A stretch of 42,490 nucleotides of DNA from Candidatus Bathyarchaeota archaeon (GCA_003133625.1 PKYH01000109.1:1-42490), one strand, 5' to 3'; positions 1-9,611 are shown, counted from the first letter of the stretch. The notes: generated by a model from the letters alone, not told the origin. Numbers and translations: made by a program.

Positions 1-8
1 AATCCAAA

Positions 9-470
9 TTAGGACATTGCCAAAAATTTGTTTAGGTTTCCGTTTTTTCCGTACAATGGAAAATTTCTTGCGTTCCAATATGGGGGATCCAAGAAAATGA
101 ACACGTCTTTACCCTCTTCAAGGAGAATCTGATCATAATTTTCGTTTGTTATTTTTGCATTCTTCAAAAGTCTGGATAACGGTAACAAAGCTTCAATTTT
201 AGATGATGTGAATCGTTTTTTGAAAGATTCATCGGAGTACCCGCCAGAATCGGACGTGCCGGAATATGTGATTCTGTTCAATATGTAAAATCTCAATGCA
301 CGACCAAAAACTCCTGAAGCATCGGAGATCGCGAGTTTTGAATAGAGCCTTCTGCCATCTTTGCAGTCTTTCTTAATTTGAGTTATCGCTTTAACCAAGG
401 TTTTTGGATTTTTCTGTAATGTTTTCCAGAAGCAGTAGACGTCTGTGTTTAAGTCGTTTATTCTGCACAT
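9..470 (-). pseudogene. Dam/D12-class N6-adenine DNA methyltransferase remnant, N-terminus missing
   Basis: INDLNTDVYCFWK and FLDPPYWN (DPPY motif IV) are present; the upstream FxGGG/KWxGGK half is absent because a different ORF lies directly upstream; the C-terminus ends shortly after DPPY. Confidence 0.6.
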
Positions 471-868
471 TGCTTTTGGGTTCTTTTGTCTAAAGGCGAT
501 GAAGAACCATAACTTATGCCGTAGAGACCCGAGATTAATTCATCAATCCTTGTTAAGTCTTCTTTTTCATAAGCAGCAATAATCCATATTTTGAGTTTTT
601 CTATATCATTTTTTCTAATCATGTTCAGCATAGGTACAGAGGAGAGAGCCCCGAATCGGTCAGTATGTATTTTCCCTCCCCAAAAATCGGTATTCATTAA
701 AGAAAATATCAATTCAAACGAATCCTGCGACAACAAATTTAGATTTGTCAAGATCTCACTTCTTGCTTTATCTTCGTATTCAGCTCTCTTCATGATTCTT
801 TCCATAGGAATATACGAGTCTCTTATTCGGGAAATCTGGCTTGGGATATCCAAAGTAGTCTTCCTCAA
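458..868 (-). CDS. hypothetical protein
   Basis: 136-aa ORF with protein-like composition; no family recognised; overlaps the end of the Dam remnant. Confidence 0.45.
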   Translation of the reverse strand: MRKTTLDIPSQISRIRDSYIPMERIMKRAEYEDKARSEILTNLNLLSQDSFELIFSLMNTDFWGGKIHTDRFGALSSVPMLNMIRKNDIEKLKIWIIAAYEKEDLTRIDELISGLYGISYGSSSPLDKRTQKQCAE

Positions 869-1027
869 TTCATTTATTATCAGGTTCCGCTAAAAACACT
901 TGTCCTTTTTGAATGAGTAAATGTCTCTCTTTTCTACGCACAGGGGCAGGGAGGCTGCGCAAGCATAGCGCGGCGCGCGACTGGCAATTTTTAATAATTC
1001 ATCTACTCTATTGAGTTGTGACCAAGA

Positions 1028-1948
1028 ATGGAAAAATGGTACTTCGCTTATGGCTCTAATTTGAAAAGGGATAGGCTGAGAGAAAGAATAGGTGAATGGA
1101 AGCAAGAGCAGAGAGCAATTCTAAAGGGTTTTTCTCTCACATTCGCCAAAGGATACAGCAATCATGAAAGTGGCTATGCGAACATAAAAGCATGTTCAGA
1201 CAATGAAGTTGAAGGCGCGGTCTATCTTATTACGGAAGATCAATTCATAAAGCTTGACGCGAAGGAAGGCGTCGGATTAGGAGTTTACAGAAGGCGACCA
1301 GTCTATGTTGAAACGGATGGGAAGCGAATACCTGCAACGACCTACGAAATGAACAAAGAGGTTTGTACGCTAAGACCATCCGCCGATTATCTAAACTTAG
1401 TTCTTGATGGGCTAAAAGAGCATGGATATGCTGAAAGCACTATAAAGAAGGTTGAAGCAATCGCAGCGCACGATAGTATGTTGAAATCGTTAATACCCAA
1501 TAAACTGGCTGTAGGGCCATCGTATGATTACGGAGGGCCTTCGCTGGCTGACTTAAAGAAAGAAGGCATAACTGCAATTATAGACCTGAATCAAAATCCG
1601 AAAGAAAAGAGCGAGGCTTCAAAGAACGGCTTGGAGTATATCGAAGATCCCAAATTGAGCATCCCTAATTTTGAACCTATACCGATTGAAACGTTGAGAT
1701 ATGCGGCAAGGCAAATTCACCAGCTGATCTTACAGGGTAAGTACATTTATCTCCACTGCTCTGCGGCCCATGGCAGGTCACCCACAATTGCCGCTGCTTA
1801 TCTAATTTGCCTGGGGAAAGAGAAGAACGAAGCCATGAGCCTGGTCAGAGGTGTTCGAAACTGTGCATGGTCAGGAATGGATGGGAGATGCGCAGATTTT
1901 CTGGATGAGTTTGAAAAGACTTACCGAGGGACCTGTGTCGATAGATAA
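1028..1948 (+). CDS. gamma-glutamylcyclotransferase-like domain fused to dual-specificity phosphatase-like domain
   Basis: N-terminal YFAYGSNL and VEGAVYLI...LDAKEG (GGCT/AIG2-like); C-terminal HCSAAHGRSPTIAAAYLI is an HCX5R(S/T) phosphatase loop. Confidence 0.8.
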   Translation: MEKWYFAYGSNLKRDRLRERIGEWKQEQRAILKGFSLTFAKGYSNHESGYANIKACSDNEVEGAVYLITEDQFIKLDAKEGVGLGVYRRRPVYVETDGKRIPATTYEMNKEVCTLRPSADYLNLVLDGLKEHGYAESTIKKVEAIAAHDSMLKSLIPNKLAVGPSYDYGGPSLADLKKEGITAIIDLNQNPKEKSEASKNGLEYIEDPKLSIPNFEPIPIETLRYAARQIHQLILQGKYIYLHCSAAHGRSPTIAAAYLICLGKEKNEAMSLVRGVRNCAWSGMDGRCADFLDEFEKTYRGTCVDR

Positions 1949-2071
1949 CTCGCGTGCTCTCAATTTCACAAGTCAGCACATTACTACGCGAGCGCACCCT
2001 CAAAAAATCTTGTTATTACCGATTTTTTGTCAATAAAAGTAAAAGAAAATATATTATTGGAGGCGAGAAGC

Positions 2072-2152
2072 ATGTCTGAAGAAGAAGGGGATAAAGAAGA
2101 GGAAGACTGGACTATTCCTGGAGAACCCGACAATCCAGAGAATGAGCCTTGA
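2072..2152 (+). CDS. possible very acidic 26-aa microprotein MSEEEGDKEEEDWTIPGEPDNPENEP
   Basis: ATG with GGAGG about 8 nt upstream; short ORF absent from the supplied track. Confidence 0.35.
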   Translation: MSEEEGDKEEEDWTIPGEPDNPENEP

Positions 2153-2324
2153 GCTTTAAACTTAAACCCATGTGACCTTCGTTTGGTTATAAGTTAAACT
2201 ACATTATTTGGTCAAGTGTACATTCCCTTGGTGTCTATCCATTTTTATGCGGTAGGGCAAAATGAGAATAAATACCATTTTTGACCATTTTCGAAACAAC
2301 CATGCACATCATAGTGACTCGGTT

Positions 2325-3257
2325 CTAAAGCTTTTTCCTTTTTCTCAGGAAGTAGAAAACCAAAATTACGGATACAATTATTCCTCCCAGAACGCTGCCA
2401 ATAACTAGAGACCAGAAGATCCCTCCTGTTTGAACAGGTCCCAACAGGGCTAAGATAGCAAGGCTTGTGGTTTCAACATTCGTATTTGTTCCATTGCTTG
2501 AAAAGTTTCCATCATATCCCGTGTAGAAGCCACCCGAAGCCCCCTGCATCCTCAACAAGACTGCTTCTGCACTCTGCGAAAACTGATGCCCAAGGACTTT
2601 ACTAGCGTAGATGTAAAGCGCCAGCTTGAATGTCTGATACTGTCCTTTCTGCGCTCCATTTTGAAAGACAGAGTCATTCATTCCGTTTCCATCGTACATT
2701 TTCATGCCTATTTGATAGCTATCATTTGCGTTTTTAGCTTGACCTGCGTTGTTGTAGTAGATGGCTTCTAAAAAGGCAATATCCGCGTAAAGGGATGGGT
2801 TAAGAGGATTTGTTCCGTTGTTTAGTGTGATTTTGATCACTGCCCCTGGATAGTTGGTTACAGTATAGCTGCTTGAAGTTTTGAACACTGCAATTGACGA
2901 GTTCAGCACTATATACTGGTTCAACACGTTGGGCACGCCTGCAATGTACTTTGAAATGTTGCCGTTAATGTTTGCCGCAATGTTTGTAATGGTCAAATTT
3001 CCTGGATATTGGCTATCGTAGCGTTCTAATGCCAAAGAAGCAAGAAAGTTGTCACTGTATAGCCAGTACGTGTTGCCGCTGGGCACTTCAGGAATAAGCC
3101 CGACTGTCGAGTTGTAGTTTTCTACAAGATAATTGATAGCGACGGGAAGTGCTGATTCAGCCAGCGTATTCTGGGCAATCACGGATGACTGCAAAATCGG
3201 CATACCTATCAGGAATATCTCAAGGACAACGAGCAGCCCTACGACACTTCTATGCAT
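2325..3257 (-). CDS. secreted, membrane-anchored surface protein (signal peptide, C-terminal TM and RKRKK anchor)
   Basis: N-terminal hydrophobic signal, many N-x-S/T sites, C-terminal IFWSLVIGSVLGGIIVSVILVFYFLRKRKKL. Confidence 0.7.
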   Translation of the reverse strand: MHRSVVGLLVVLEIFLIGMPILQSSVIAQNTLAESALPVAINYLVENYNSTVGLIPEVPSGNTYWLYSDNFLASLALERYDSQYPGNLTITNIAANINGNISKYIAGVPNVLNQYIVLNSSIAVFKTSSSYTVTNYPGAVIKITLNNGTNPLNPSLYADIAFLEAIYYNNAGQAKNANDSYQIGMKMYDGNGMNDSVFQNGAQKGQYQTFKLALYIYASKVLGHQFSQSAEAVLLRMQGASGGFYTGYDGNFSSNGTNTNVETTSLAILALLGPVQTGGIFWSLVIGSVLGGIIVSVILVFYFLRKRKKL

Positions 3258-3444
3258 ACCTTGCTCTATTGAGTACTTCTGTTTAAAAAATATCTGATGC
3301 CCAGAGAAGCACTAAGCCGCTGCATGATCGCAATGCGCCTTAACGTACTAACAGCGTTCAGGCTGAACAGTCCAGAAAAAGCCAGATCCATCACCATGCT
3401 CGCAAGATAAAGAGAAATTAACACAAAAAATCGATTTAGCAACA

Positions 3445-3574
3445 GAGACTGTGTGAAAAGTCAAATTTGATTCAAGAAATTGAGCTTTATATGTATAGAA
3501 CACATCCCAAGACCAGTTTTTCGCACATAAAACAAGCAATTTTCTGAAATTGAAAATAGTTTTCACACAGTCTC
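3445..3574. mobile_element. MITE-like element, 130 bp, with 15-bp perfect terminal inverted repeats
   Basis: GAGACTGTGTGAAAA (3445-3459) and TTTTCACACAGTCTC (3560-3574); flanked by direct AACA at 3441-3444 and 3575-3578 (possible TSD); no transposase inside. Confidence 0.75.
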
Positions 3575-3816
3575 AACAGGCTGGCGCGCTTCTGCATCAT
3601 TTCCCAGTAAACCGAAACATAACTTAATACTCCGGTAATTTCTCGAGGCGCATGCCTTTCTAGCTTGAGTAAGAATTCTTATAGATTTATCTATTATTTT
3701 ACTGACTTTGTTTTCTTTTTCACCTGAAAAAGTGATTGGACTTTCTCTTTTCTATGCTTTACCAGCATTTTATGAAGCGCAGCTAATCATTTTTAAAGTC
3801 GATATTCCGACTCCAC

Positions 3817-3828
3817 AAATTTTATACA
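3817..3828 (+). promoter_or_regulatory. putative archaeal TATA box
   Basis: AATTTTATACAT about 25-30 nt upstream of the 3851 start. Confidence 0.4.
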
Positions 3829-3850
3829 TAACTTAACTTCAAAAGAAACG

Positions 3851-4477
3851 ATGATGTTTAGCATGAGCACGATACTCGGTTACGGTGAAGATGCTCTAAC
3901 TCTTTGGTCTCTAAAAGGGCAATTGAAAAAAATTCTCAACATCTTCAAGGACAACACCAAAGTAAAAGACTGCTTGGTTTTCTATCGCCCAAGTTTTGGG
4001 AGAACAGGAGGAAAAAACAGCGCAGAATTCGGAGAATTCGATGCCATAGTCGCATCTAAGGAAAAGTACTACCTAATTGAAAGTAAATGGGATAACCATT
4101 CAAACTACAAAAAAGAAAGCATAGCTATCAGAGAAGAACAAGCTTTGCGACATGAAGTTTTTACTTGGTATCTGTTCAACTGGGGCTTGAATTATGCTGG
4201 TGATTGGCAGAAATTCAAAGAAGAAAAAAAGATACCCCTCAAATATGGCAAAACTATTCCACCAGCCGGAAGCTTGCAGGCTAAAAATCTCGAGTATATT
4301 CTGAGCAGATTAGTAAACTATTGCGACTGCGTCTGTGACATGAGCAATGTCCGAAATGTGCTGCTATTCTTCTATGATAGTACAAAGTCTGAACCTCCAA
4401 CCAAAACAAATGGGATGTTCACGATAATACCGATTGATTATGGAAAATACTCGATAGATAATTTCATCAACATTTGA
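3851..4477 (+). CDS. PD-(D/E)XK nuclease-like protein
   Basis: EFDAIVASKEKYYLIESKW matches the D...(E)xK core of the restriction-endonuclease-like fold. Confidence 0.6.
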   Translation: MMFSMSTILGYGEDALTLWSLKGQLKKILNIFKDNTKVKDCLVFYRPSFGRTGGKNSAEFGEFDAIVASKEKYYLIESKWDNHSNYKKESIAIREEQALRHEVFTWYLFNWGLNYAGDWQKFKEEKKIPLKYGKTIPPAGSLQAKNLEYILSRLVNYCDCVCDMSNVRNVLLFFYDSTKSEPPTKTNGMFTIIPIDYGKYSIDNFINI

Positions 4478-4518
4478 CATTTGAAATAGCTCGGCTAAGT
4501 TAAATACTGGAGATAGCG

Positions 4519-5133
4519 ATGGGTAAATCCACGAAAACTCAGCGTTTAAGAGACAAAATGCGGGCAGCTGTTAAGCAATCTAAGCAAACAACATTGGAAA
4601 GTCTATGGGAATTGCCTCAGAAAGAATCGGCTAAAGCAGTTGAGTCTGAGCAAAAAAAGCAGATAATAATTTCTGAGATCGATATTGTTACAAAGGAAGA
4701 TGAGTTAGCACTTAAAGTCGAGTTTCGTTTGCTTCCTTCAAAGACTGCTTTTTCAAAGATAAGGTCAGATTTGTTTTTCAACGGACAGAAACTGAAATCC
4801 GTCTTAATCACTATTCCTCAGAGTCCGCTTGCAGCAGACGATTTCGAGTTAACGCCCGTGCTGGATATGAAGGGAATAAACGCTGGATCCCACATTATAA
4901 GAGTCGAAATGTATGAGCTATGGTCTAATGGAGAAAAACTTTCCTTTACCTCAAAAGAGGTTACTGTGGAATATGTTCCTCAGATCAGGGAGTCTAGGCT
5001 GATAGAATATCCAATTGTGAAAAGCTTTGGTGGCGCGGATTTAGCTGTGGTTTCCGAGTCTGACAAAAACATTTACCGTGAAATTGAAGAAACAATGAAA
5101 AAGGAATCAGTCTCCAAACGAGATGAATGGTAG
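4519..5133 (+). CDS. hypothetical protein, beta-rich middle domain, partner of upstream nuclease-like gene
   Basis: 204-aa ORF, same strand, 41 bp after the nuclease-like gene; positively charged N-terminus. Confidence 0.6.
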   Translation: MGKSTKTQRLRDKMRAAVKQSKQTTLESLWELPQKESAKAVESEQKKQIIISEIDIVTKEDELALKVEFRLLPSKTAFSKIRSDLFFNGQKLKSVLITIPQSPLAADDFELTPVLDMKGINAGSHIIRVEMYELWSNGEKLSFTSKEVTVEYVPQIRESRLIEYPIVKSFGGADLAVVSESDKNIYREIEETMKKESVSKRDEW

Positions 5134-5200
5134 CATCTTTTACACTTGGTTTTCTTTTCGCTGGAAAAAGTCCTTACATCTTGCGGCTTGTTTTGAATGT

Positions 5201-5347
5201 CTACAGGTATTCATCGTCAAAAAATAGGTCCTCGGAATCCTTATTATCGCCAGAATCACCTATTTCGTCGAATCTTAAAGCACCACATTCTTCGCAAACC
5301 GATAGTTCTTCATCATTTTCGTGCCCACAATTCTTACAAGGCCACAA
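5201..5347 (-). CDS. small zinc-ribbon protein with acidic tail (TTG start), MWPCKNCGHENDEELSVCEECGALRFDEIGDSGDNKDSEDLFFDDEYL
   Basis: CxxC-x12-CxxC zinc ribbon read on the minus strand; AGAGGA upstream; shorter than the ORF-track cutoff. Confidence 0.6.
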   Translation of the reverse strand: MWPCKNCGHENDEELSVCEECGALRFDEIGDSGDNKDSEDLFFDDEYL

Positions 5348-5927
5348 AAAGATTCCTCTTACAGTTAAACATTTGACAAAATGTGTTAATACGCTTTTCG
5401 AAAGCGTGCACGCATAAATTTGTTAGAGAAAGTATTTTTTCCCTTGCCTAATCTCATGGATGTTATTGTAGGGGATCAACAGAACACTCGTAAATAAACC
5501 CCAAAACGGTCAGGATCCGACAGCATAGATGAATCTAGGGATATCAGGTCTTATGTCCAGATGGACCTTGCGCTCTCTCATCGTCATAAACAACTTGTTA
5601 GCGCTCGCTGCTGCACTACTACTCCAGTTTAGTTTTGCCTGGAGATTGCCGATTCTTAGGGTTGTTCTCGATGAAAAAATATTTCAATTTGAACGAGCAG
5701 TTGGTTCTGTGGATATTGATGACGTGCCAGAAATGAAGAAGGGCGAGGTATTGGTTAGTTCTGTTGGCGACGGAAGTTTTCAGCGTTGAGGCGTCGGAGT
5801 TTGCAAGAAAAAAATATATTTTTTATTTTCACACGCAGTATCGTAGTTTCATCTATCTGAGGAGTCTTGTGTAGAAAAAAATATTCTATTTGGAACCCTC
5901 ACAATATAGACTAATCAGCCGACTGGA

Positions 5928-7025
5928 TTACCGTTTAAGTCGATTTTGAATCGCAGTCAACAGCTCCTTCTTCGTCATCGGCTGGAAATCTGGACCAAAC
6001 CGTTCTTTCGCGATTTCGTAAACGGTCTGGTTGATGGGCATTGGCACGCCTGCTTTCTGGGCGAGAGTCAACATGTATCCATTCAGGGATTCAAGTTCGG
6101 TGGTGGCTTTCCCCGCGAAAATGTCCTGCGACGTGCTGTTCATGCCGAGTTCTTCCCGCACAGCATATCTGTAAAATACTTTGGTGACTGATGCCGGAAG
6201 CCTGACGCTCAATCTGATTGTGCTCCAAGAAGGAATCCTGCCGAGCTTATGCTCTTTGAACCCGGCTGCCTGAAGGACTTGAATCCCCTCCCAAATGAGC
6301 CTTGCAGACATCTGTGCAACCTCATCAAAGGACCTAACAGGGACTTTCTGGAAGCCGACAAGAGTCATCAAAACATTCGTGAGATTGACCGCCAATTTGC
6401 AGTGAACCGCATCTTCCAAACGGTCCGTGAGGGAACAATCCAGTCTAAGCCGGAGAATGGCTGCGACCTCACGCTGTTCAGGCTGCAGGTCGTTCAATGG
6501 AGTGCCAAGGATAATGTATCCCCGCTTCTGGTGCCCTACTCTCCCAGGACCATCTCGCCACGCGTTAAAGCACACCACGCCATAAATGACCTTCGTAAAA
6601 TATCGGGGAAGAACCAGCTGATTTTCGACACCATTTTCAAGCGCCACAATGATAGGCTGATGAGACCCAAGCTGGTCCCGCAGCATCCGCGCTGTCGTGT
6701 CAAGGTCATAGTTTTTCACGGTGACAAAAATTATGTCAGGAGGGGAGATCTCACTTAATGATTTGATGATCTTGATTGAGATGGGAACAGCGTTAGCTTC
6801 TTCGCCTTTGAGGTAAAATTTCAATCCTTTGTTTTTAATTGCTGCTGCGCTTTCGCCTCGAGCTAACAACCATAATCTTTCATAATGAGGCGCAATCCAT
6901 CCAGCCACACTTGACCCAATGGCCCCCGCCCCGACAACCACGAGTTTTTTATCCAGCAGCATCACCTTTCCTCTTGATAATAATCGCGGAAACAGAGTAA
7001 TAAGCGCGCTATCTTGTCCCCTCAT
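5928..7025 (-). CDS. panE: 2-dehydropantoate 2-reductase (ApbA/PanE family)
   Basis: KLVVVGAGAIGSSVAGWIAPH Rossmann motif, ALENGVENQ, KLAVNLTNVL family motifs. Confidence 0.85.
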   Translation of the reverse strand: MRGQDSALITLFPRLLSRGKVMLLDKKLVVVGAGAIGSSVAGWIAPHYERLWLLARGESAAAIKNKGLKFYLKGEEANAVPISIKIIKSLSEISPPDIIFVTVKNYDLDTTARMLRDQLGSHQPIIVALENGVENQLVLPRYFTKVIYGVVCFNAWRDGPGRVGHQKRGYIILGTPLNDLQPEQREVAAILRLRLDCSLTDRLEDAVHCKLAVNLTNVLMTLVGFQKVPVRSFDEVAQMSARLIWEGIQVLQAAGFKEHKLGRIPSWSTIRLSVRLPASVTKVFYRYAVREELGMNSTSQDIFAGKATTELESLNGYMLTLAQKAGVPMPINQTVYEIAKERFGPDFQPMTKKELLTAIQNRLKR

Positions 7026-7168
7026 TATGTGTTGAGGTAGGTCAGGTAGACTGCTTGTCTATTCTTCCAAGGTTTTCAGCCGCTTCTCTGTTTAAAACTA
7101 TAGGCATACTTTAAGGCTTAACCCGCTCTTTATTCAAAACCGCGAGCTCAAAAGCCCCCGGTAGGTTT

Positions 7169-7738
7169 TCACAGCCAAGGTTTACAAATGATCTCGCGCA
7201 CTTTCACATCAAAGAAATCCTGAACGTTGGCTGGCCGAATCACAAGAGCCGTGTCAACTCCACTGCCGGATCCGCCTATGGAAATCACGTCCTCTTTGAC
7301 ACTTACGAGTCCTGAATCAGCCGCCATCAACGCTATTTCAACCGCCACCTTGGTTCCTTGACCAAAAACGCGCAACGTGTTCGCAACGATCTCGTCAGAT
7401 TGGTAAGTGCTAAACTTCCTCCTGATCGCCCGACCTAAGCCCCCAAACGCATGTGTCGTTGTCAAAATTTTGCCGCCAGCCTTGAGAATACGTTCCCGAT
7501 TCTCCGGCGTCAATTCCTGAACATCCAACCCACTAAAACCCGTGCTATGCGTTACCACCACAACATTATAGCCTCTAAACATCTCCGCCACCTTAACCCC
7601 AGTCTCTCCTCCGGTGGAAGCCACAACAACCGACCTGATTCCCAGCTCCTCCGCTCGCTTTTTAGCAGCATCCAAAACAGTATTAAGATCCGCTTTTTTT
7701 GCTCCTTTTAGCCTCTGCCCCTTTTCAACCTTCGACAT
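7169..7738 (-). CDS. stand-alone pyruvate kinase C-terminal (alpha/beta) domain protein
   Basis: RSVVVASTGGETGVKVAEMFRGYNVVVVTHSTGF, characteristic of PK_C-like archaeal proteins. Confidence 0.75.
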   Translation of the reverse strand: MSKVEKGQRLKGAKKADLNTVLDAAKKRAEELGIRSVVVASTGGETGVKVAEMFRGYNVVVVTHSTGFSGLDVQELTPENRERILKAGGKILTTTHAFGGLGRAIRRKFSTYQSDEIVANTLRVFGQGTKVAVEIALMAADSGLVSVKEDVISIGGSGSGVDTALVIRPANVQDFFDVKVREIICKPWL

Positions 7739-7951
7739 TACCTTTTCACCTAACAGAAAATGATATCCCTAACCAAAATTTAACGTTTACACAAACGATT
7801 CTTTGCAACCGCTCAACAATATCTTTGCCTCCCATTTCATGTCTCAGCACCACCGCGCAAACGAAACTTTGGTGCAAAAACAAGGAAAACCTCTGATCCA
7901 CTATTAGCGCGCACTTTGAGAGCTAATACTAACGAAAGACAGCAAAACAAG

Positions 7952-8143
7952 TTATTCGCATTTCGACTGGTACTCGCATCTTGCACATTTGTTCTGGTTG
8001 TTTGTCAATGGAACAACAATGCTAAAATTAGTTTGAGGTTGCACTGCGATAACTACGGCGGGTCGTTGTCCTCTCTGTTCACTCCCTATTGTCTCAGTTA
8101 AGGAAACCATCCAGACATCCTTAGGCCTAATTGCGTGCTGCAT
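7952..8143 (-). CDS. MazF/PemK-like toxin, C-terminally truncated or frameshifted
   Basis: KDVWMVSLTETIGSEQRGQRPAVVIAVQPQTNFSIVVPLT matches the MazF N-terminal half; the end diverges and stops early. Confidence 0.6.
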   Translation of the reverse strand: MQHAIRPKDVWMVSLTETIGSEQRGQRPAVVIAVQPQTNFSIVVPLTNNQNKCARCEYQSKCE

Positions 8144-8153
8144 CTGCTCTTAT

Positions 8154-8684
8154 CTATCCTTCCACTCTGTCCCATTCATCCATTTCTCTCCTAATTTCTT
8201 CGGTCAAATATTCAGGTTTGAATAACAGCTCTTTTGCCTTGGTTATCCCAACTACACGATCAGAATCGCCAATGTGTGGTTTGAGCCATTTCAGACTCAT
8301 GAACAGGTTATCTTCCGTAATGCTAGGATTCTGTTTCATGAAGAAAACTGCGGTAGAAGCAGCTTCCATCAGACTTTGATTCTCCAAAAGCCCTCGGCAG
8401 TTTCTGATTCTTTCCAGAACCGACAAATCAGACGGCGTAAGCACATAATCAGTTTGAAGAGCATCCATCTTGGTTTTGACCTCATCCGGATAATATTCAC
8501 AATTTAAGCCGCGCGAATAAGGCCCAGCCACATAAATGGTGAAGTCATAACCAATATCCATCCCAAGAGCTTTCGCTAGAAAAGCGATTTTCTGCGTCAA
8601 GAAACGCCAACGATAAACATACATGCTTGGGCGCAAACCCAAAAACTTGAGACAAGCAATTACCTTGTCAAGATCATTGGACAT
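8154..8684 (-). CDS. Panacea (SocA/YwgA-like, DUF4065-type) candidate antitoxin
   Basis: LxxxTQKIAFLAKALG...FTIYVAGPYSRGL layout, adjacent to the MazF-like gene. Confidence 0.45.
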   Translation of the reverse strand: MSNDLDKVIACLKFLGLRPSMYVYRWRFLTQKIAFLAKALGMDIGYDFTIYVAGPYSRGLNCEYYPDEVKTKMDALQTDYVLTPSDLSVLERIRNCRGLLENQSLMEAASTAVFFMKQNPSITEDNLFMSLKWLKPHIGDSDRVVGITKAKELLFKPEYLTEEIRREMDEWDRVEG

Positions 8685-9034
8685 TTTTCGTCTCCCTCAC
8701 TTGCAACCTTCTCGATAAGTTTCATCCATTCAACAACCTTGCTCAACTCAATTCTTCCCTTCTCAGTCAAAGAATAAACATCGACCTTCCTTCTATCCAC
8801 TTCAGCCTCAGACTTTACGATGTACCCCATCGCCCTGAGCCCATTAAGATTCGAAATAAGCTTCCCATCAGACATCTTCAATGCCGCCTTCAATTCTCTA
8901 AACTGAATGCCATCCACGAAATAAGAAAGCAAAGCCAGAATAACGCACCTCGTCAAAGAAACAATTCTACTATTCAGCCTTTCAGAGGTCCCCAACAAAA
9001 GATAGATATCGTCGTTCATTTGTTCCAGCCTCAT
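8660..9034 (-). CDS. winged-helix transcriptional regulator
   Basis: FRELKAALKMSDGKLISNLNGLRAMGYIVKSEAEVDRRKVDVYSLTEKGRIEL wHTH pattern; overlaps the downstream gene by 25 bp. Confidence 0.75.
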   Translation of the reverse strand: MRLEQMNDDIYLLLGTSERLNSRIVSLTRCVILALLSYFVDGIQFRELKAALKMSDGKLISNLNGLRAMGYIVKSEAEVDRRKVDVYSLTEKGRIELSKVVEWMKLIEKVASEGDEKCPMILTR

Positions 9035-9611
9035 GCAACTAATGGTAAATTGACTATTTAATAACTTTGGTAATTACTTTCTTTTTCAAAGTAATATTTA
9101 AAGTTGATGAAACAAAAACCCACAAAACTTCAATGACACCACTAATTTCGCATGCTCATTCCTTGGTGGACACATCATAACAACATATGAGCTGATTTAA
9201 TCTCAAGATAATACTTCATTGCCCTTGGTCGACAGGGTTCAAAACTGGTATTCAAAAATTAGAAAAGTCAATAGAGGAACTTTCGTTAAAACTCCGTCTT
9301 TCATGGCACCTGTGTCCCTGACATTTCCATTGATCCAAGCCATCGCGTTGCTTTAAATTAACCAATAACATCATTGATTTTGTGAGCTTTCCAGCCCAGA
9401 ACACAGGAGGCATATTTTCCCTTCTTTGAGACTGTAACAACCTATGAACCAATAGTCGCAATTCAAATATAAAAGTTAACACAAGACAACCGCAAACCAC
9501 ATTAGCGCGCCGACCCGTTGCTAAATAGCCTTGCACGTGTCAATGCACTGTCCCCAACGTACTTCAACACTTAATTTCGGGACAAGGCAGCGCACGCTAA
9601 TTAGGTGCCAG

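Noticed and set aside
5127-5417. Plus-strand 96-aa ORF
   Set aside because: Ser-rich, low-complexity translation antisense to a clear zinc-ribbon frame; not protein-like
5529-5789. Plus-strand 86-aa ORF with hydrophobic start
   Set aside because: No recognisable family or convincing start signal; left as unassigned intergenic DNA
6249-6758. 169-aa plus-strand ORF
   Set aside because: Antisense to the well-supported panE-like gene
9252-9536. 94-aa minus-strand ORF
   Set aside because: Composition atypical and no motif; likely spurious
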